DNA from: Tubulanus polymorphus
Lineage: Eukaryota; Nemertea; Palaeonemertea; Tubulaniformes; Tubulanidae
Reading direction: 5' to 3'
Length of the DNA stretch: 64,000 nucleotides
NCBI RefSeq assembly: GCF_964204645.1
Contig: NC_134034.1
Location: forward strand, 10,907,414-10,971,413
The translations under genes were made by a program, and so were the position numbers. Below the pieces are notes generated by a model. The model saw only the letters and a list, made by a program, of their open reading frames with translations. It ran no database searches and was not told the origin of the DNA. Of this stretch, positions 1 to 8,791 are shown one piece after another (the first letter of the stretch is position 1; each line of letters starts with the position of its first letter).

Positions 1-182
1 TCAAGAATAGGGGACTATAGCAATAGGGCCTATATATGTAGTGATAGTAATCAATTAAGTAATAATATTAGTAATTGATAATGATGATATATAATGATAG
101 TAATGTATATAGTAATTAATGATGATTAGGGAACTAAACCTAACCCTAACCCTAATCCTAACTTCTAGTCCCCTATTCTTGA
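1..182. mobile_element. Short foldback element (MITE-like), perhaps cut by window edge
   Basis: The first 17 bases (TCAAGAATAGGGGACTA) are an exact inverted repeat of bases 166-182. The interior is AT-rich with no coding potential. Perfect terminal inverted repeats around a short non-coding core are typical of a miniature inverted-repeat transposable element. The left end falls on base 1 of the window, so the true end and any target duplication cannot be seen. Confidence 0.65.
136..162. repeat. Telomere-like CCTAAC repeats inside the foldback element
   Basis: About four imperfect units of CCCTAA lie just inside the right inverted repeat. This matches the common animal telomere repeat, but the run is short and sits inside a transposon-like element, so it is an interstitial copy and not a chromosome end. 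Confidence 0.6.
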
Positions 183-335
183 ATCTTGATTAGAGTAAAG
201 GGTTAAAAAAATCGATATATTCAATTCGTTCCGGCTGGATGGCTGGATCGGCTAGAATGTTGTGCTATCACTCGCGTGTTTACGAACCTTGATTTTTGCA
301 AAAATTACTTAGAAATTTTATAAGTTCAGCAAAAT

Positions 336-347
336 TGCGCATGCGCA
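336..347. promoter_or_regulatory. Perfect NRF1-type palindrome upstream of ZF1
   Basis: TGCGCATGCGCA is the palindromic consensus of the NRF1 factor, which marks many animal promoters. It lies about 25 bases before a good splice donor (GTAAGT at 372), so a short non-coding first exon of ZF1 is likely to start near here. Binding is inferred from the motif alone. Confidence 0.45.
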
Positions 348-432
348 GTGGAGAAGCGCCGACTGGTTATTGTAAGTAACATCAACTGTCACTCTACGGT
401 GAAATCCTTCCATTCTCTCTGACGATTCTAGG

Positions 433-809
433 ACAATTGCCCCCCGGACAATTGCCTCCCGAATAAAATCCTTTTTGATTTGGATTAACACCACCTAAAT
501 ACTTAACTGAGAAATTCATTTGAATATAGATTTATAAGATATAGAATTACTGATGCTGTGTGCAGATCAAAAACTTTAAATCAGTCCTTGTGTAATTACC
601 AAATTAAAGGAAACTTAATAAGTCCACTTAGTGCATTAGTTAACGTTGGCTGATTTATTGGAATTAGTTTTAGTGTTACTTTAGCCAATCAAAAACTCTA
701 AAGCAGTCCTAGAGTAAATAGCTAGAATTAGTTCACTTTGTCTAGTTAATTTGAAGTAAATATCTGTGTTACTTTAAGATTAAAAAGATTTAATTTGGGG
801 GGCAATTGT
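433..809. mobile_element. MITE in the first intron of ZF1
   Basis: ACAATTGCCCCCC at 433-445 is inverted at 797-809 (GGGGGGCAATTGT). The interior is AT-rich and non-coding. Similar text (CTCTCTGACGA) flanks both sides, which could be a remnant of the insertion site or part of longer termini. It falls between the putative donor at 372 and the acceptor at 873-874. Confidence 0.55.
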
Positions 810-1043
810 GCTGATTCCCTCTCTGACGACACCACAGATTGCAAATCTTTTATAATTCTGTTTATTTTCTATAGGTTGATTGAACAGCGCGTTGGATTAC
901 CGGTAACCTGTTTGTCGAATGTCCACCAGCAGGGGTCGAAGGTGGAGATCACCAGTTGGCTCCAGCAGCAGTATACCTTGTACACCGTGATTTGAGTCCG
1001 TTCAAAGCAATCATCGCGATCAAACCTGTCATTGACGTTAAAC

Positions 1044-4000
1044 ATGTCTGCCACATATTTAGAATTCAAGCCGTATCAGTGTGCCATCTGTCAGGGTGAC
1101 TTCCTATCGAAATCAGATTTGAAACAACACGTAGACACCGCACATGAAGGCGCTCAACTTCATGTATGTGAATACTGTTGGCAGACGTTTAAAGAAAAGA
1201 TTGATCTGAATACGCACTTGTCGATCATGCACCAGGGCCACGGAGAGAAGCCGTTCCCGTGCGAGGTCTGTGGAAAGAGATACAATCTGAATTCTAACCT
1301 ACAGCGACACATGTCACTTGGACACCCGAATCTATCAGGATTTAAGTGTGATCATTGCTATAAAACATTTCGTTTGAAACCATACTTAAAACAGCACGTG
1401 GCTCGTGTTCATTCTAATTCCAAGCTGCACCAATGCGCCATCTGTCAGAGAACATTCAAACTAAGGCTTAGTCTAACTCGCCACATGATTGCCGTCCACC
1501 AGGGGGCGAATTTGTTTCAGAGTGAGGACTGTGAAAATAATCCACAGCAGCAGACGCCTGTTGAATGCCCCATTCTACATCCGTTGAAATGTGATCACTG
1601 CAATAAAGCTTTTAGCCAGAAAAGATATTTAAAACAGCACGTGGCTCGTGTTCATTCGAATTCCAAGCTGCACCAATGCGCCATCTGTCAGAAAACATTC
1701 AAACTAAGGCGTAGTCTAACTCGGCACATGATTTCTGTCCACCAGGGGACGAATTTGTTTCAGAGTGACGACTGCGAAAATAATCTACAGCAGGAGGCGC
1801 CAGTTGAACAGCCCGGTCAGGACTGGGAAAATAATCCACAGCAGCCGACGCCCGTTGAACAGCCCGGTCAGGACTGGGAAAATAATCCACGACAGCAGAC
1901 GCCCATTGAACAGCCCGGTCCACATCCATTGAAATGTGATCATTGCGATAAAACTTTTAGCCAGAAAAGATATTTAAAACAGCACGTGGCTCGTGTTCAT
2001 TCAAATTCCAAGCTACACCAATGCGCCATCTGTCAGAAGACATTCAAACAAAGGTTTAGTCTAACTCGGCACATGATTTCCCTCCACCAGGGGGCGAATT
2101 TGTTTCAGAGTGAGGACTACGAAAATAATCCACGGCAGCAGACGCTAGTTGAACAGCCCGGTCAGAACTGGGACAATAATCCACGGCAGCAGACGCCAGT
2201 TGAACAGCCCGGTCAGGACTGTGAAAATAATCCACGGCAGCAGATGCCTGTTGAACAGCCCGGTCAGGACTGTGAAAATAATCCACTGCAGCAGACGCCA
2301 GTTGAACAGCCCGGTCCACATCCATTAAAATGTGATCACTGCAATAAAACATTTCGTCTGAAAAGAAATCTAAAACTGCACACATCTCGCGTTCATTTGA
2401 AATTAAAGCCGCACCAGTGCGCCATCTGTCAGAAGTATTTCGCGATAAAACCTGAATTAAAATTACACGTGGATATCATACACAAAGGCGCTCGACCGTA
2501 TGAGTGCAAAATCTGTCGGCAGAAGTTCAGATATAGGCATGTTCGAAATCGGCACACTATTACTGTCCACCAGGTGGCGAATACATTGGCAAGGGAGGAG
2601 AATGGAAGTTCCATCGATTCAAACTGTGAATTGAAACAGCACACATCTCGCGTTCATTTGAAATTAAAACCGCACCAATGCGCCATCTGTGAAAAACGTT
2701 TCCCAGTCAAATCTGTATTACAAAGACACGTGAAGGCCGTACATGAAGACGCTCGGCCGTATAAATGTGAAATCTGTCAGCAGACATTCAAACAAGAGAG
2801 TTATCTAAATCGACACACTATTGGTGTCCACTGTGGGGCGGAACCGTTTCTGAGCAAGGACCTTGAAAAGGATCTACAGCAGCAGACGTCAGTTGAACAG
2901 CCTGGTCCACATCCGTTTAAATGTGAACACTGCGATAAAGCTTTCAGTCGGAAGCAAAATTTAATACGACATACAGCTCGGGTACATTTGAAAGTAAAGC
3001 CGCATCAATGCGCCATCTGTGGGAAATGTTTCGCGATGGAGACTGATTTGAAACGACACGTGAGGGTCGTACACGAAGGCGCGCGACCGTACAAGTGCAA
3101 AATCTGTCGACATACGTTCAAGCAAAAAGTAAGTCTAAATCGGCACTTGATTTCTGTCCACCAGGGGGCGATTATGTTTCAGAGCGAGGACTCTGAAAAG
3201 GATCTACAGCAGCAGACGACTGTTCAACAGCCCGATCTACATCGGTTTGAATGTGATCGCTGCGATAAAACGTTCAGATCGAGAGTGAATTTAAGACTGC
3301 ACACGTCTCGCGTTCATTTGAAATTAAAGCCGCACCAATGCGCCATCTGTCAGAAATGTTTTGCGATGAAGACTGAATTGAAAAGACATGCGAAAGCCCT
3401 TCACGAAGGCGCTCAACCGTATGAATGCAAAATCTGTCCGCAGAGGTTCAAGCAAAAAGTAATTCTAAAACGCCACATGATTTCTGTGCACCAGGGGGCG
3501 AATACGTTCCAGAACGAGGACTCTGAAAAGGATCGCGTTAAATGTGATCAATGCGATAAAACGTTTCTTCTGAAAAAATATTTAAAACAACACAAGTCTC
3601 GTGTTCATTTGAAATTAAGGCCGCACCAGTGCGCCATCTGTCTGAAATGTTTCCTAGTAAAATCTGAATTTAAAAGACACGTGGCGATTGTTCACGAAGA
3701 CGTTCGACCGTACGAGTGCAAAATCTGTCAACAGATGTACAAGCAAAGAGTAAATCTAAGAAATCACATGATTTCTGTCCACCCGGGGGCAAATACGCTC
3801 CTGAGCGCGGACCGTCAAAAGATACAGCTGCACACGTCAGACGAACAGCCCAGACGATGTGGGTTTAAATGTGACCACTGCCTTAAAGCTTTCAGTACGA
3901 AAGAAGCGCTAAACTTGCACACATCTGCAGCACATCCGAAATTGAAACGGCGCCAGTGCACCATCTGTCAAAAAGATTTCACATTGAAATCTGTTTTGAA

Positions 4001-5222
4001 CAAACATGTGGCAATCGTACACGGAGGCACCCACCCGCATAAGTGTAAATACTGTCCACAGGCATTTGGACAAGAGGTTGATTTGAAGGAGCACTTTTCA
4101 ATGGTTCACCAGCGGTACCAGTGCGAGATTTGTAAAAGCTGTTTCAGTCAGAAAAGAAACCTGAAGTTGCACGTAATGGTCACCCACGAAGGTGTACGTG
4201 CGTTTGAATGCGAGCGCTGCGATAAAACATTCGGTACGAAAACCAGTTTAAAACGGCACATGTCTGGAGTTCATTTAAAATCAAAGATGCGCCGTCGCGT
4301 CATCTGCCCGCAACGTTTCACCGCTATTAAATCGGCGTTGAATAAAGGCGTCTCACCGCATAAACGCGAAGTCTCTCAACAGACCATCGCAAGAAAGTTC
4401 GTAAATTCAGATGGGCACATGGTTTCACACCAAAGCACCGGTGGCGCTACTAGTCATCATTCTAGTGCGAATAAATGTGAAATGTGCCAGAAATCGCTTT
4501 CGATAAAAGATATTCTGTATCGACATGCTCGTGCATCTCTGTGTGAATTATGTTCGCGCAAGAATTCCCTGAATCGCCATACGGCTGAGGCAAAGAAAAA
4601 CCTGCCCCAGTGCGGCACCTGTCAGAAAAGCTTTGCAAATAGATTTAATTTGAAAACGCACATCAGGTTCGTACATGAAGGCGTTCGACCGTTTAAATGT
4701 GAATTTTGTCAGCAGAAGTTTACGCGAAAGAGTATTTTGATTTCACACATGGCTGCGTTCCATCCGGGGGAAAAACTCTACCAGTGCGAGGTCTGTAATA
4801 AGAGTTTCGGTCAGAAGGGAACCTTGAGGCAACACGTAAGGACCGTACACGACGGCGTACGTCAGTTTAGCTGCGATTATTGCGATGAAAGATTCAGTAC
4901 AAGAGGACATTTGAACGCGCACATCGACGTACATTTGAAATTAAAATCGCACCAGTGCGCCCTCTGTCAAAGAAGTTATTCAGTCGAATCATCGTTGAAA
5001 AGACATTTAGAAATCGTACATAGGCCTAAAGTCTTTCAACGGTATAAATGTGAAATCTGTCAGCAGAGATTTGTACTAAATAGTAGTCTAAATACGCACA
5101 TGCGAGCAGTTCATGCGACTGGTGACTCGTATAACAGTCAGATGTCTTACAAATTATTACTAATATGCGAGAAATTTATCAATGATAAAGTGTCTGGCTT
5201 TACACAGTCGCATGTTTCATAA
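1044..5222 (+). CDS. ZF1: C2H2 zinc-finger protein with about 34 fingers
   Basis: A single long coding exon gives 1392 residues from the first in-frame ATG at 1044. The exon probably starts at 875 after the acceptor TTTTCTATAG, and an in-frame stop at 993-995 rules out an upstream start in the same exon. I count about 34 intact C-x2-C-x12-H-x3-4-H fingers and several decayed ones (around residues 510-530 and 1070-1160). Linkers are not TGEKP but family-specific forms: LKLKPHQC, EGARPYKC and HQGAN. Two stretches of a glutamine/proline-rich 17-residue repeat interrupt the fingers. A nuclear DNA-binding role is expected from the family. The C-terminus is odd: after the last finger the reading frame runs into about 35 unrelated residues and lacks the acidic tail and C-terminal motif of its neighbours. 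Cluster membership is certain; its targets are unknown. Confidence 0.9.
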   Translation: MSATYLEFKPYQCAICQGDFLSKSDLKQHVDTAHEGAQLHVCEYCWQTFKEKIDLNTHLSIMHQGHGEKPFPCEVCGKRYNLNSNLQRHMSLGHPNLSGFKCDHCYKTFRLKPYLKQHVARVHSNSKLHQCAICQRTFKLRLSLTRHMIAVHQGANLFQSEDCENNPQQQTPVECPILHPLKCDHCNKAFSQKRYLKQHVARVHSNSKLHQCAICQKTFKLRRSLTRHMISVHQGTNLFQSDDCENNLQQEAPVEQPGQDWENNPQQPTPVEQPGQDWENNPRQQTPIEQPGPHPLKCDHCDKTFSQKRYLKQHVARVHSNSKLHQCAICQKTFKQRFSLTRHMISLHQGANLFQSEDYENNPRQQTLVEQPGQNWDNNPRQQTPVEQPGQDCENNPRQQMPVEQPGQDCENNPLQQTPVEQPGPHPLKCDHCNKTFRLKRNLKLHTSRVHLKLKPHQCAICQKYFAIKPELKLHVDIIHKGARPYECKICRQKFRYRHVRNRHTITVHQVANTLAREENGSSIDSNCELKQHTSRVHLKLKPHQCAICEKRFPVKSVLQRHVKAVHEDARPYKCEICQQTFKQESYLNRHTIGVHCGAEPFLSKDLEKDLQQQTSVEQPGPHPFKCEHCDKAFSRKQNLIRHTARVHLKVKPHQCAICGKCFAMETDLKRHVRVVHEGARPYKCKICRHTFKQKVSLNRHLISVHQGAIMFQSEDSEKDLQQQTTVQQPDLHRFECDRCDKTFRSRVNLRLHTSRVHLKLKPHQCAICQKCFAMKTELKRHAKALHEGAQPYECKICPQRFKQKVILKRHMISVHQGANTFQNEDSEKDRVKCDQCDKTFLLKKYLKQHKSRVHLKLRPHQCAICLKCFLVKSEFKRHVAIVHEDVRPYECKICQQMYKQRVNLRNHMISVHPGANTLLSADRQKIQLHTSDEQPRRCGFKCDHCLKAFSTKEALNLHTSAAHPKLKRRQCTICQKDFTLKSVLNKHVAIVHGGTHPHKCKYCPQAFGQEVDLKEHFSMVHQRYQCEICKSCFSQKRNLKLHVMVTHEGVRAFECERCDKTFGTKTSLKRHMSGVHLKSKMRRRVICPQRFTAIKSALNKGVSPHKREVSQQTIARKFVNSDGHMVSHQSTGGATSHHSSANKCEMCQKSLSIKDILYRHARASLCELCSRKNSLNRHTAEAKKNLPQCGTCQKSFANRFNLKTHIRFVHEGVRPFKCEFCQQKFTRKSILISHMAAFHPGEKLYQCEVCNKSFGQKGTLRQHVRTVHDGVRQFSCDYCDERFSTRGHLNAHIDVHLKLKSHQCALCQRSYSVESSLKRHLEIVHRPKVFQRYKCEICQQRFVLNSSLNTHMRAVHATGDSYNSQMSYKLLLICEKFINDKVSGFTQSHVS
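1770..1918 (+). repeat. 51 bp coding minisatellite in ZF1, first block
   Basis: About three copies of a 51 bp in-frame unit encode a 17-residue repeat containing ENNPQQQTPVEQPGQD. It separates two zinc fingers and is nearly identical to the block at 2115-2315, so copy number probably changes by unequal exchange. Confidence 0.85.
2115..2315 (+). repeat. 51 bp coding minisatellite in ZF1, second block
   Basis: Four copies of the same 51 bp unit (core ENNPRQQTPVEQPGQ) in frame between fingers 9 and 10. The unit length is a multiple of three, so gain or loss of copies keeps the frame. Confidence 0.85.
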
Positions 5223-5628
5223 ACAACCTAAACAGATGAATTATAACTACCATTATATTTCGTATAAATTCTCTTATCATCTAGATTCTATTGAAAAACT
5301 CACTTCCCATGGTTTGGAGGGTTTTAAAAGTAGATGTAATCTCTAAAATGGTCGCTTTTAATTTCGTATAGTTAGACCAAGCAGGTCCATTCTTTTTCTC
5401 AAGGAACTATTCTAGGTGGACTCTGGAACAGGCCAGTCTAAAATCTCTACTTACTGCAAAAGGTTATTTAAACAAGCCTAGAATATGTTAATGACAAAAT
5501 TTTACAAATAATACTCTTTGAATGTTAATCCTTAAACTAACTGGTAAAGTACACGTAGTTTATCCCCATATATTATTGGCATACATGTAACGATATATCA
5601 CTTGAACAGCTATTTTCCATCTTAGCTA
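5223..5628. other. ZF1 3' flank, no gene seen
   Basis: AT-rich sequence after the ZF1 stop. No AATAAA close to the stop and no finger-like coding. This sequence seems to have replaced the usual ZF tail. Confidence 0.5.
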
Positions 5629-5819
5629 GCCAGGGTTTGATTGCTGCCCACTGGAGCTAACGCCAACCCTGGATCACAGAAGAAATTTTGGGTGATGCAA
5701 TAGACCAATGAAGGGTTTGCTAAGGGTTTGCCAACAAGAAATCTTGGGTGGTGTAATAAACCAATGCAACCAGGGTTTGTGATGGCGTGAGCTTCAGCGG
5801 GAGGCAATCAAACCCTGGC
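5629..5819. mobile_element. MITE with 16 bp perfect inverted ends
   Basis: GCCAGGGTTTGATTGC at 5629-5644 is exactly inverted at 5804-5819. Similarity continues imperfectly for about 40 bases on each side (both arms carry CCC, GAGCT-like and ACGCCA blocks). The interior is non-coding with two further AGGGTTTG copies. Confidence 0.75.
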
Positions 5820-6160
5820 AAGCGAGGATCAATGCTATTTTCTGACGCAAAAAAATTCACATATGTCTTGTACAACGCATTTGATAAATCTTGTGAAATT
5901 TTTATTTTATATTAAATCGCTTGAATTGTGTACTTACTTTGAACAAATAATGCATGAATGTATGCTCTATTAACGTTTATATATATTTTATTACTTTGTT
6001 TATTATATGCATCCCTCTAATGTTTATTACCTTAATGTAGTTTAAGAATTAAACTCCTTAACTTGAAAATTTGGTGTAATAATTATTCTGTTTGAAAAGT
6101 TTCTAATAACTGTATTCACTGGAATCACCATGTTGTGACAGATATGCTCCTCACCGGTTT
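5820..6160. other. AT-rich intergenic sequence
   Basis: No coding, RNA or clear repeat signal was found here. Confidence 0.4.
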
Positions 6161-6310
6161 CAAAAAGATTAAGTTTGAGGTGCACAGTTTCTGAGACATG
6201 AGGAGAAAACAAAGACGAAGACTGACTGTGAGGGCGGGCACAGTTCCAGAGAGGTTGAATCAGATTCTGATACTGACTCGGTCATAATAGAGGAGGTGAA
6301 GACATACATG
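6161..6310 (+). pseudogene. Relic of a ZF acidic tail
   Basis: The DNA carries the wording typical of the family tail (TCTGAGAC, GAGGAGAAAACA, ACTGACTGTGAG, AATCAGATTCTGATACTGA, GAGGAGGTGAAGACA), which in intact genes encodes SET-EEET-TDCE-ESDSDT-EEVKT. Here it has frame breaks and stops and no fingers. It may be the lost tail of ZF1, cut off by an insertion, or the end of another decayed copy. Confidence 0.55.
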
Positions 6311-6398
6311 TTTTGCAGCAAGTCTACTAAGTGCTACATTAAGGAAAGACTTGGTTTAAGGCGCAAGGCCATGCCCTGTTTTGTGATAGACTTTTCAT

Positions 6399-6450
6399 AT
6401 ATCGGGACTCGAACCCATATTGTATGAGTAGAGGGCGCTTTAGGCGAAAA
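6399..6450 (+). promoter_or_regulatory. Family upstream box, copy a
   Basis: Copy of the conserved ZF upstream box: ATCGGGACTCGAACCCAT followed by GAGTAGAGGGCGCTTT. It precedes the ZF pseudogene, with TTTCGGGTATAAA (decayed donor) near 6487. See copies at 7805, 11804, 13791, 18134 and 25619. A promoter role is inferred from position and conservation. Confidence 0.5.
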
Positions 6451-6734
6451 ACTGATCTGAACTGAAAACTGTGCGCGCAGCCAATGTTTCGGGTATAAAA
6501 TTCTATGTAATTAATTTTATTCATTAGTGTAAGTGAACACCTGGAAATATCTCCTCCCAGTCCCAAAAGACTCCACCACCAGTGTCTACCCTCGCGAGTC
6601 TCTGCCCCATCACTCACCACACTGACAGACACAGTCAGTCGTCCATCCACACAGACTGTCAGTCACTCCCTGGCTCTGTGCAGTGGTGGCCTCTACTTGA
6701 CCACCACATCTTCATAATTCTTCTGGATTGCTTG

Positions 6735-7268
6735 TATACTTTTATCTGTGTGCTCGATGCGATCGAATATGCAGGACGAAAAGAAATTTGGAAGAACACA
6801 CGTCTGCCGTACATTTGAAATTGAAGCCATACCAGTGCGCCATCTGTCAGCGCAAATTTGCGCGAAAGAGTAGTTTAGATATGCACACAATCGCAGTTCA
6901 CACTATAGGTACGACGTATAACTGTGAAATGTGCGAGAAATCGTACAGAATAAAGAAAAGTCTGACTCGACACATATATCAGAAACACCCTAAAGGCGGC
7001 GCTGCTCTGAGATTTTGGTGTAAATTGTGTTTGAAAAGTTACACGTTAATGAGTTCACTGAATCGCCATGTAAAAAATGTTCACCAGTTTGAAAATGATT
7101 CAGAGACTGGTGGGGAGAGTGAGGAGGGGTAGACAGATTCGGAGAGGAGGTGAGACGGAGGAGAAATTAGAATCGGAGTGAGACTTTGAAAAAAAGGAAA
7201 ATGCAAATCCGACAAAAATGGCATTAACCAATATTGCATCCTTGGCAACAGTTCACTTAATTTTCAAA
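6735..7268 (+). pseudogene. ZF2: four-finger zinc-finger pseudogene
   Basis: Four C2H2 fingers can be read (LCARCDRIC..., YQCAICQRKF..., YNCEMCEKSY..., FWCKLCLKSY...), the last two matching the C-terminal fingers of ZF3-ZF5. No in-frame ATG precedes them. The acidic tail is stopped at 7130-7132. Beyond it the family C-terminus is still legible: ESE-stop-DFE (an Arg codon turned to TGA), then NPTKM, and finally TTGCATCCTTGGCAACAG, which is the LHPWQQ coding sequence out of frame. AATAAA at 7400-7405 fits the old 3' end. Its C-terminal wording places it with ZF4 and ZF5. Confidence 0.8.
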
Positions 7269-7405
7269 GAAAATGCAAAAACTTGTTTTCTGTGAATGAA
7301 AATGTGCTTCAAAACTGGTTGAATTCATCCATAAACTGGAAATGAAAAAAAAATTTGTACATTATCTGAAATTTTATTTTGTACATGTATGTACAATTGA
7401 ATAAA

Positions 7406-7804
7406 AACAAATAACTCAGTCTCAGAAGTAACTCATTTATTTGATTTAAAATCTCTTGAGGAACGAACATCATGACTGTGAACATTTACGACTGTGACGA
7501 TAATATTTATATTTACAAAAAAAAACAATTTAAGGCAAAAAAAATGATACCTTGTTTCTCCGCTCTGCTGAGCTGTAAAGTTGTCCCGGCCGGTCGCCTA
7601 TCTACCCTGTACAATACTTTTTTCGAAATTTACCATAACAGACCCTCCCGCTATAGAAAACTGCCCACAAATTTTATTATACTTTACAAAAATGACGAGT
7701 CATATCAAACTGCAGAGTGCGCACGGGGCCGTGCGCAAAATGACCCGGCCGTTGCGGAGAAACAAGGTATCAGTTTTGTTTGGCCTAAATGCGCGAAAAT
7801 GACA
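7406..7804. other. Intergenic, no gene seen
   Basis: AT-rich start, then a GC-richer stretch (about 7560-7800) without family similarity or splice signals I can support. Confidence 0.4.
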
Positions 7805-7861
7805 GCGCGATAAATCCGGACTCGAACCCGTGTTCAGCGAGTAGATGGCGCTTTTTCGAAA
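7805..7861 (+). promoter_or_regulatory. Family upstream box, copy b (ZF3)
   Basis: GCGCGATAAATCCGGACTCGAACCC-type box followed by GAGTAGATGGCGCTTTTTCGAA. A conserved donor (TTTCGG then GTAGATTTTC at 7941) follows 80 bases later, so the box would lie at or just before the first, non-coding exon of ZF3. Confidence 0.55.
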
Positions 7862-7940
7862 GATGGTAAATCTGTCCATGACCTTCCGAAATCCGAAATG
7901 CACTAAAGTACAAATATACGAAAAGCAGTCAGTCTTTCGG

Positions 7941-8773
7941 GTAGATTTTCCTCATCCATTTTGCAGGTTTAGTTCCCTGCCCCTATCATACACGCTAGTA
8001 CCAACTTATTAAAGATAAGGTAGCGCATTATCATCTTTTAAAAATAATGTTTTCGTGTGGAAAACAAAAAGCTTGAATGCGTGTACGTCTTTTAGTCTTA
8101 GCAAAGTGGATATTCATTATTCAATTCAATTCTGTTTATTAGATTGCGACTGTGAAAATATCCGATGAGTGAAACTAAACCACAGACAGGTTCCTAACTA
8201 CGCGACCGCCTGATATTGACCCTTTAACGGCCAATTGTTTATAAATTTTTGTAAGAAGAGTCTCACGACATAGAAACTTTTACTTAACGTTTTTAGGCTA
8301 AAGTGAACCCCGGCCATGTCATCCCTGACTTAGCCTAACCTTTTATAACCACCATCACTTATAAAAAGCTTGCCACCAACTATTGGGTGACTGAATTATC
8401 TCCAAGCTCCCACCACATTCAGGTTGGAATACAGTCGAGCTTTATGCCCCTTTTGGATCGGAGACACCCCTGAATCCACGTATTTGACATAAAAATGCCA
8501 TCATTTGGCATGATTTAGCATAGAAAGTGCCCCCCTGAAAACCCAGGTTTGAAGTAAAGCGCCCTTTTATGCGGTTGTTTGACATAGAAAGTGCCCCTCC
8601 CCATAATAGTGAGTGCCCTTCTACAATTTGGAACCCCCTCGAGATAGGGCCCTGGATCCACCCCTGTTATTTAGTATATTCTATTCTTATTAGATAACCA
8701 GGTCTAGGCGTACTGCTGTGCTTTATTGATCAACTGTTCTTCTGGTTTTTAATAATGATTTTGTTAATTGCAG
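7941..8773 (+). other. Putative first intron of ZF3 with dispersed repeats
   Basis: Bounded by donor GTAGAT at 7941 and acceptor TTAATTGCAG ending at 8773. Contains two pieces of a dispersed repeat also found near 11,600, 43,250 and 50,930: GTGAAACTAAACCACAGACAG at 8169 region and TAAAAAGCTTGCCACCAAC near 8360. Confidence 0.45.
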
Positions 8774-8791
8774 GTTACATCGATAAGCACA

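Noticed and set aside
1-182. Chromosome end with telomere repeats
   Set aside because: Only about four CCCTAA units, enclosed by perfect inverted repeats and followed by ordinary genes on one side.
1699-2385. Minus-strand open frames within ZF1 (and similar ones within ZF3-ZF7)
   Set aside because: They are mirror images of the finger and minisatellite coding sequence; the products have low complexity and no domain.
7472-7813. Open frame of 113 codons upstream of the ZF3 box
   Set aside because: Composition is intergenic, no homology by eye, and no link to the ZF3 exon.
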